From DASSUW01 sp963759375 (GTDB lineage: Bacteria; Actinomycetota; Thermoleophilia; Solirubrobacterales; Solirubrobacteraceae): a DNA stretch of 64,000 nucleotides. A model generated the notes under the pieces. That model saw nothing but the letters and a program-made list of their open reading frames with translations. It had not been told where the DNA came from and made no database searches. The stretch is taken from the NCBI GenBank assembly GCA_963759375.1, contig CAVWYY010000001.1, forward strand, positions 310,001 through 374,000. The letters are read 5' to 3'. Each line of letters opens with the position of its first letter. The first letter of the stretch is position 1. This document shows, piece after piece, positions 58,640 to 64,000 of this stretch. The translations under genes and the position numbers were made by a program.

Positions 58640-60268
58640 TTGGCCGATCCCAGTCTCATCCGGTTCCGTGCAGTGGTCGAGGGAGCTCTCGCCGAGCTCG
58701 AGACGCGCCGGCGGGAGGTCAACGACCTCAACGTGTTCCCGGTCGCGGACGGCGACACCGGCGACAACATGGCGCTCACGCTCCGCGCGGTGCTCGACGA
58801 GCTGGACCGCCTGTCACGCCAGGGTGACATCGACGACATCGGGCGCGACGAGATCGTCGACTCGGTCGCCCGCGCCGCGCTGCTCGGAGCGCGCGGCAAC
58901 TCCGGCGTCATCCTGTCGCAGCTGCTGCGCGGCGCCGCCGAGGAGCTGATCTCCCGGCCCGGCGAGCTGGTCGACCCGGTGCTCGTCGCCGCCGCCATGG
59001 CGCGGGCCGCCGAGCGCGCCTACGGCTCCGTGCGCGAGCCCGCCGAGGGCACGATCCTCACGGTCGTGCGCGAGATGGCCGTCAAGGTGGCCTCCGACGT
59101 CGCGCACATGGACGAGCCGCGGCTGCTCTCCCACGTCGACGACGACACGCAGAACTCGATGATCGCCACGGTGCTGGAGAGCGCGCTGCGCTCAGGCGAG
59201 CTGTCCGTGGCGCGCGGGCCGGAGCTGCTGCCGATCCTGCGCGAGGCCGGCGTCGTGGACGCCGGCGGCTACGGCCTGACCGTCATGTTCGCCGGCGTGA
59301 TCGCCGCGCTGCGCGGCTCCGCCCCGCCCGAGCTGGCCCATCACTCGCCGGCCCGCATCACGCACCCGCAGCACGACTCGACGACGTTCCGCTACTGCAC
59401 GAACTTCGCGGTCACGGGCGAGGACCTGGACCCGGTGGCCTGGAACGATCCGCTCGAGCGGTTCGGCGACTCGGTGCTCGTGGTCGGCGACAGCCACACG
59501 CTCAAGGTCCACCTGCACACCGACGAGCCCGAGCGGGCGACCGCCCTGTTCGCCGAGATCGGCGAGGTCTCGCACCTCGATGTGGCCGACATGACCGAGC
59601 AGGTCGCAGAGCGGACCGAGCGGCTCGCCGAGGCGGTCGCGACCTGCGGCGTGCTCGCCGTGGTCGCGGGCGGCGGCGTCTGCGAGCTGTTCGAGAGCCT
59701 CGGGGCCGTAACGCTCGACGGCGGCGGCACGCTGAACCCGTCGACCTACGAGCTGCTGGCCGGCATCCACGACGTCCCGGCCGACGAGGTCGTCGTCCTG
59801 CCGAACTCGCCGAACGTGATCATGGCCGCCGAGAAGGCCGCTGAGCTGGCCGAGCGGACCGTGCACGTGGTGCCGTCGCGCTCGATGCAGGCCGGGCTCG
59901 CGGCCGCCGTGGCGCTCGATCCCACGCGCAGCGCCGCCGCCAACGCGGAGGCGATGCGCGCGGCACTCGAAAACGTCCGCACCGGCGCCGTGACCGGCGC
60001 GGCCCGCGACGACGCGGAGGGCCGCTTCCGCCGCGGCGAGGCCGTCGGGTTCGTCGACGAGGAGCTCGTCGCCTGGGGCGAGCCGGGGGAGACGCTCGAA
60101 GTCGTGCTCGGCGAGCTGGCCCGCGAGGCCGAGCTGCTGACGCTGATCGAGGGCTCAGGCGCCCCGATCGACGGCGCCACGGTCGCGGGCCTCGCGCCCG
60201 GCGGCGTCGACGTGGAGTACTCGCGCGGCGACCAGCCCGCCTACTGGTGGCTCATCGCGGCTGAGTAG
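58640..60268 (+). CDS. DhaL-domain protein (YloV/FakA-like)
   Basis: 542 aa. The N-terminal DhaL domain has the ADP-Mg site FPVADGDTGDNMALTLRAVL and LGARGNSGVILSQLLRGAAE. The C-terminal half (HDSTTFRYCTNFAVTGEDLD, VVGDSHTLKVHLHTDEPE, LPNSPNVIMAAEKAAELAE) matches the Dak1-2/FakA-type domain, as in the fatty-acid kinase subunit FakA. A partner FakB (DegV) is not in this window. It starts at TTG 58640 (no ATG), 40 nt after rpmB, and is probably co-transcribed. Its 3' end is 8 bp from repeat element 5. Confidence 0.88.
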   Translation: MADPSLIRFRAVVEGALAELETRRREVNDLNVFPVADGDTGDNMALTLRAVLDELDRLSRQGDIDDIGRDEIVDSVARAALLGARGNSGVILSQLLRGAAEELISRPGELVDPVLVAAAMARAAERAYGSVREPAEGTILTVVREMAVKVASDVAHMDEPRLLSHVDDDTQNSMIATVLESALRSGELSVARGPELLPILREAGVVDAGGYGLTVMFAGVIAALRGSAPPELAHHSPARITHPQHDSTTFRYCTNFAVTGEDLDPVAWNDPLERFGDSVLVVGDSHTLKVHLHTDEPERATALFAEIGEVSHLDVADMTEQVAERTERLAEAVATCGVLAVVAGGGVCELFESLGAVTLDGGGTLNPSTYELLAGIHDVPADEVVVLPNSPNVIMAAEKAAELAERTVHVVPSRSMQAGLAAAVALDPTRSAAANAEAMRAALENVRTGAVTGAARDDAEGRFRRGEAVGFVDEELVAWGEPGETLEVVLGELAREAELLTLIEGSGAPIDGATVAGLAPGGVDVEYSRGDQPAYWWLIAAE

Positions 60269-60276
60269 CCGCGGCA

Positions 60277-60717
60277 CGAACGTCAACTGCGGCTGGGTAG
60301 GGAGCGGGTGCGCCCGCGTGGGTTTCGTCTCACGTCGTGCGCGGTCGGCGCGGTTGCTGCGACGAAACCGTCCTCTGGCGTGGGTTTCGTCGCACGCGTC
60401 GCCGCGCGGTCCGTCCGTGCGACGAAACCCACACGATCGAGGGAGCGTTTCGTCGCAGCGATCGAGCTCGTGGCGATTCGTGCGACGTTTGTCCCCTATA
60501 GCGAGTATTTCGTCGCACGGATCGCGGCGCGCGCGACGAGTGCGACGAAATGCTGCCTATAGGTGCTTAACGTCGCACGGATCGCGGCCGGCGCCATGAG
60601 TGCGACGAAATGCACACTATGGGTGCGCAACGTCGCACGGATCGCGGCCGGCGCGATGAGTGCGACGAAATGCACACACCCGCAGGCGCCCCCGCCTCCC
60701 TACCCAGCCGCAGTTCG
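60277..60717. repeat. Arm-bounded palindromic element, copy 5 (expanded)
   Basis: Left arm 60277-60302 and right arm 60693-60717 match the other copies (GGCTGGGTAGGG / CCTCCCTACCCAGCCGCAG), with AGCGGGTGCGCCCGCG following the left arm as in copy 3. Instead of one inner palindrome it holds six tandem hairpin units, making this copy 441 bp, two to three times the others. It fills almost the whole gap between the fakA-like gene and recG. Short frames within it encode only repetitive peptides and are not regarded as genes. Confidence 0.9.
60326..60680. repeat. Tandem array of about six 60-bp hairpin units
   Basis: Units begin at about 60326, 60388, 60451, 60511, 60571 and 60631 (spacings 62, 63, 60, 60, 60). 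Each contains CGTCGCAC and, roughly 30 nt on, GTGCGACG, usually flanked as TTTCGTCGCAC...GTGCGACGAAA. The last three units are nearly identical and the first three diverged, as expected when new copies are added at one end. Within 60481-60540 lies CTATAGCGAGTATTTC, nearly the loop motif of copy 1. Confidence 0.85.
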
Positions 60718-60750
60718 GTGGCGTCCTCACGACACCCCACAATTGACGCC

Positions 60751-62863
60751 GTGCCGCCAACCGCGTTCACGACCTCGCAGCCGCTCGCGGACGAAGAGCT
60801 GCGCGCGGTCGGCCCGCCGCGCTACCCGCGGCCGTCGCGGCTGAGCACGCCGCTCGAGGTCAAGCCCGCCAAGGCCGCGGCCGGCGCCGAGCGCCTGGGC
60901 CTGACGACCGTCGGGGCGCTGCTCGAGCACCTGCCGCGCGACAAGCAGGACGCCCGCACGCTGATCGAGCTGCAGCCCGGCGAGACCGCCACGGTGATCG
61001 TCGAGGTGCGGTCGATCTCCAGCCGCCCGGTGCGGCGGCGCGGGATGCGCCCGCTCGTCGAGGCGACCGTGGCCGACGAGACCGGCACGATGAAGGCGAC
61101 GTTCTTCAACCAGCCGTGGCTGGAGCGCAAGTACCGGCCGGGCACGCGGCTGCTGCTGCAGGGCAAGTACGAGGCGCGCAACCGGTTCCGGGTGCAGTTC
61201 CACGCCGAGAGCGCGGAGGCGGTGGGCGCCGCCGCGTCCGACGTCGCGACCTACCCGGCCACCGACGGCTTCTCGTCGACGCAGATCCTCGCGCTGGTGC
61301 GCCAGTGGCAGGGTGCGGCGTTCGAGTCGCTCGAGCCGCTTCCCGCGCGCCTCAGGGCCCGCGACCGGCTGCCCGACCGCGCCGCGGCGCTGCTGGCCGC
61401 CCATTTCGGCGACCACGAGGCGGGCCGTGCCCGGCTCGCCTACGAGGAGATGCTGCTGCTGCAGATCGCGCTGCTGCGGCGCCGCGCGCGCCGCCGCGAG
61501 GGCTCGCGCGCCGGAGCGCTCGAGCCGCCGGGCGACATCACGGCCCGCTGGCTGGCCGAGTCGCTCCCGTTCGCGCCAACCGGTGACCAGCGCAAGGCGA
61601 TGGAGACGATCGACGGCGAGCTCGAGCGCGACCGGCCGATGCAGCGGCTGCTGATGGGCGAGGTCGGCTCGGGCAAGACCGTCGTGGCGCTGTACGCGAT
61701 GCTGCGCGCGGTCGAGTCCGGCGCCCAGGCGGCGCTGATGGCGCCCACCGAGACGCTGGCCGAGCAGCACTTCGCCACGCTGCAGGCGCTGATGCCCGGC
61801 GAGCTCGTGCAGGCGGCGCTGCTCACCGGCTCGACGCCCGCGGGGCGGCGCACCGACCTCCTGGGCAAGCTGGCGTCCGGGGAGCTCAAGCTGCTGGTGG
61901 GCACCCACGCGCTGATCGAGGAGGCCGTGGAGTTCGACAACCTGGCCGTCGCGGTCGTCGACGAGCAGCATCGCTTCGGCGTCAACCAGCGGCGGGCGCT
62001 CGACCGCAAGGCCCCCGACGGCCTGGCGCCGCACGTGCTGCACATGACCGCCACGCCGATCCCGCGCACGCTGGCCCTGACCGCGTACGGCGACCTCGAC
62101 GTCACGATCCTGCGCGAGCTGCCGGCCGGCCGCCGGCCGATCACCACCCACGTGTGCGCCACCGAGAACGAGCGCACGCGCGCCTACGAGCGGATCCGCG
62201 AGGAGCTGCGCGCCGGGCGCCAGGCGTTCGTCGTCTGCCCGCTGGTGGAGGAGTCCGAGGCACTGCAGGCGCGCGCGGCCACCGCGGAGTTCGAGCGTCT
62301 GAAGACCGGTGAGCTGAAAGAGTTCGAGGTGGTGCTCCTCCACGGCCAGATGCGACCGCGCGAGAAGCAGGAGGCGATGGCGGCGTTCGCGGCCGGCGGC
62401 GCCGACGTGCTGGTGGCCACGACGGTGATCGAGGTCGGGATCGACGTCCCGAACGCGACGGTGATGCTCGTCGAGGACGCCGATCGCTACGGCATCTCGC
62501 AGCTGCACCAGCTGCGCGGGCGGATCGGCCGCGGCGAGCACGACTCGCTGTGCCTGCTGTTCGGGCCCAAGGAGTCGGCCCGCCTGCGGGCGCTCGGCCC
62601 AGCACCGCGACGGGTTCGACCTCGCGGAGATCGACCTCGAGCTGCGCGGCGAGGGGGAGATGCTCGGCACGCGCCAGTCCGGCATGCAGGCGTTCCGCTT
62701 CGCCCGGCTGCCCGACGACCTCGAGCTGCTGGAGCGCGCACGCATGCGCGCCCGGGCGATCCTCGACGCGGACCCCGAGCTCGCCGAGCCCGAGCACGCG
62801 CTGATCGCCGACGCGCTGGTCGCCGCCTTCGGCGCCGACGCGATGGAGCCGATCCCGGCATGA
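60751..62863 (+). CDS. recG: ATP-dependent DNA helicase RecG (one frameshift)
   Basis: Regresses stalled forks and processes Holliday junctions. About 703 aa: wedge/OB domain at the N-terminus (GLTTVGALLEHLPRDKQDAR, MKATFFNQPWLERKYRPG). Helicase motifs GEVGSGKTVVALYA, VVDEQHRFGVNQR, MTATPIPRTLALTAYGDLDV, EVGIDVPNATVM and QLRGRIGRG follow. The frame shifts near 62596: removing one G from CTCGGCCCAGCAC gives LAQHRDGFDLAEIDLELRGE, joining EMLGTRQSGMQAFRFARLPD to the end. The whole conserved C-terminus is therefore present and an insertion error is likely. GTG 60751 is preceded by CACAAT 7 nt away. Confidence 0.92.
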
Positions 62864-63390
62864 GGATCGCCTGGGAGGGCGACGAGGACTGGACCTCCGA
62901 GGTCTGCGAGATCGAGCTGACCGCCGACGGGATCGTGGCGACCGGCACCCAGCTCGGCATCGAGCCGCACCCGTACCGCGCGAGCTACGAGCTCGACGCT
63001 CGGGGTGACTTCATCACCCGCCACTTCCGCGTCGCGGTGCCCGGCGTCGGCGCGATCGACCTGCGGCACGACGGCAAGGGGCACTGGGACGGGCACCCGG
63101 AGCTCGCCGGGGCGCTGGACTGCGACCTGGCGTACTCGCCGCTCACGAACATGATGCCGATCCGCCGCTTCGCGCTGCACGAGCGGCCCGGCGAGCACGA
63201 GTACCTGATGGCCTGGGTGTCGCTGCCGGACCTGCACGTGCACCTCTCGCCGCAGCGCTACACGCACGTGCGCCCCGGCGTCGTGCACTTCAGCGGGGAG
63301 GATTTCGAGGCCGACATCGAGGTCGACGCCGACGGCCTCGTCACCCGCTACCCGCAGATCTCCCGGCGCGTCGCGATACTGGAGCGATGA
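62860..63390 (+). CDS. Putative glycolipid-binding protein
   Basis: 176 aa of the putative glycolipid-binding family (PF06475 type). It begins RIAWEGDEDWTSEVCEIELT, continues PHPYRASYELDARGDFITRH and CDLAYSPLTNMMPIRRFALH, and ends with QRYTHVRPGVVHFSG and IEVDADGLVTRYPQISRR, the usual YPG-like closing. The biochemical role of the family is poorly known. The ATG overlaps the recG stop and its stop overlaps the dodecin ATG (ATGA), so all are in one operon. Confidence 0.82.
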   Translation: MRIAWEGDEDWTSEVCEIELTADGIVATGTQLGIEPHPYRASYELDARGDFITRHFRVAVPGVGAIDLRHDGKGHWDGHPELAGALDCDLAYSPLTNMMPIRRFALHERPGEHEYLMAWVSLPDLHVHLSPQRYTHVRPGVVHFSGEDFEADIEVDADGLVTRYPQISRRVAILER

Positions 63391-63596
63391 GCGACCACGT
63401 CTACAAGTCCGTCGAGATCACCGGCACGTCCTCCGAGGGCGTCAAGGAGGCGATCGACGGCGCGATCGCCAAGGCGTCCCAATCCCTGCGCAACCTCGAC
63501 TGGTTCGAGGTGGTCGGCATCCGCGGCCACATCGAGGACGGCGCCGTCGGGCACTACCAGGTGACGCTGAAGATCGGCTTCCGGCTGGAGGACTGA
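63387..63596 (+). CDS. Dodecin (flavin-storage protein)
   Basis: A 69-aa dodecin: VYKSVEITGTSSEGVKEAID, ASQSLRNLDWFEVVGIRGHI (with the Trp that stacks on flavin) and YQVTLKIGFRLED. Members form hollow dodecamers that bind FMN or riboflavin and buffer free flavin. Its presence fits the riboflavin operon 10 kb upstream and the flavin-binding PNPOx proteins. It overlaps the upstream gene by four bases. Confidence 0.93.
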   Translation: MSDHVYKSVEITGTSSEGVKEAIDGAIAKASQSLRNLDWFEVVGIRGHIEDGAVGHYQVTLKIGFRLED

Positions 63597-63598
63597 GC

Positions 63599-64000
63599 CT
63601 GCGCGTCGTCGCCGGCCAATGGGGCGGGCGCCGGCTCCAGGCGCCGCCGGGCGACGCCACCCGTCCGACCTCCGACCGCGTTCGCGAGGCGCTGTTCTCG
63701 ATCCTGGCCGGCCGGGTGCCGGGCGCACGCGTGCTCGACCTGTTCGCAGGCTCCGGCGCGCTGGGGATCGAGGCGCTGTCGCGCGGGGCCGCGGAGGCGA
63801 CGTTCGTCGACAGCGCACCGGCCGCCGTGCGCGTCGTGCGGGCCAATCTCGAGGCGCTCGGCGCCCACGCCGAGGTGCGGCGCGCCGACGCCCGGCGGTT
63901 CCTCGACGGCGCATCCGCCGCCGCACGTCAATACGATCTCGTCTTCCTCGACCCGCCGTACCGACTGGCGGGGCGCCTCGGAGGCGGGCTGACGGCCGCA
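63599..64000 (+). CDS. rsmD: 16S rRNA (guanine-966-N2)-methyltransferase, partial
   Basis: The first 134 codons are present and the gene runs off the right edge. (L)RVVAGQWGGRRLQAPPGDAT and RPTSDRVREALFSIL are the usual N-terminus, VLDLFAGSGALGIEALSRGA is motif I, and LVFLDPPYR the catalytic DPPY. The usual family start is MRVIAG; here the matching codon is CTG at 63599, and no ATG, GTG or TTG is available in frame nearby. CTG initiation is therefore likely, three bases after the dodecin stop. rsmD next to recG is a common order. Confidence 0.9.
   Translation, partial: MRVVAGQWGGRRLQAPPGDATRPTSDRVREALFSILAGRVPGARVLDLFAGSGALGIEALSRGAAEATFVDSAPAAVRVVRANLEALGAHAEVRRADARRFLDGASAAARQYDLVFLDPPYRLAGRLGGGLTAA

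Noticed and set aside
60326..60680. Possible CRISPR array (regularly spaced repeats)
   Set aside because: The whole 60-bp unit repeats, there are no unique spacers between constant repeats, units drift gradually, and no cas genes are nearby.
60308..60844. Short open frames in repeat copy 5 encoding peptides rich in Ser/Arg/Ala
   Set aside because: They are by-products of the tandem repeat (same peptide words recurring), with no plausible domain; treated as repeat DNA.

Overview
The window is very GC-rich, gene-dense chromosomal DNA from an actinobacterium. The best fit is the Thermoleophilia/Solirubrobacterales (Conexibacter- or Solirubrobacter-like). This rests on gene content and order (aroF-tyrA-aroA, cmk-der-metK, priA-def-fmt, rpmB-fakA-like-recG-rsmD), frequent GTG/TTG starts and operon heads with a TAnnnT box 6-10 nt before the start codon and no Shine-Dalgarno site. 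The lineage is inferred from pattern, not from a search. No tRNA, rRNA, insertion sequence, prophage or CRISPR array was seen.

Layout: 0-5.3 kb holds an MFS transporter fragment, a VOC protein and an aromatic amino-acid operon (aroF-tyrA-aroA-methyltransferase) preceded by a 30-codon leader peptide rich in Phe/Tyr/Trp. 5.4-10.6 kb holds a MocR regulator facing a PNPOx-fold protein, then cmk-der and metK. 10.6-16.2 kb holds a sugar SSS transporter, galK, an orphan DNA methyltransferase, a LysE exporter with a divergent Lrp regulator, and a PPOX-fold protein. 16.2-23.8 kb holds priA-def-fmt, a secreted calcium-binding protein behind a sigma-28-like promoter, and rsmB-zinc ribbon-rpe. 23.8-30 kb holds a two-component system with an extra stand-alone receiver and a MacB/FtsX-type ABC transporter. 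30-35 kb is a sulfate assimilation operon (cysH-TauE-cysD-cysN-cysC-SDR). 35-50.4 kb is a cell-surface glycan region: glycosyltransferases, two RTX proteins, UDP-sulfoquinovose synthase, a flippase and a clan GH-A hydrolase. 50.4-54.3 kb is the riboflavin operon (ribD-ribE-ribBA-ribH) plus a secreted protein. 54.3-64 kb holds a LysR/EamA pair, a methyltransferase, a Ser/Thr kinase, and rpmB-fakA-like-recG-glycolipid-binding-dodecin-rsmD.

The most unusual signal is a family of five intergenic elements (about 5.3, 14.5, 35.1, 48.7 and 60.5 kb). Each is bounded by the same inverted arms (26-31 nt, core GGCTGGGTAGGG / CCCTACCCAGCC) but encloses a different inner palindrome. The largest copy contains six tandem units of about 60 bp, each a hairpin. 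Other candidate regulatory features are the aromatic leader peptide, a start-codon hairpin on ribH, a 16-bp palindrome before ribD, a nested 38-bp dyad at the MocR gene and a dyad over the lrp start.

Data quality: at least seven conserved genes are broken by what look like single inserted bases, six positions of disturbance in the hydrolase alone. This looks more like systematic sequence error than gene decay, so frames at those points should be treated with caution. Sulfur assimilation and UDP-sulfoquinovose synthase together suggest that assimilated sulfur feeds a sulfonated surface glycan or lipid. Riboflavin synthesis fits with the flavin-binding dodecin and the two PNPOx-fold proteins.
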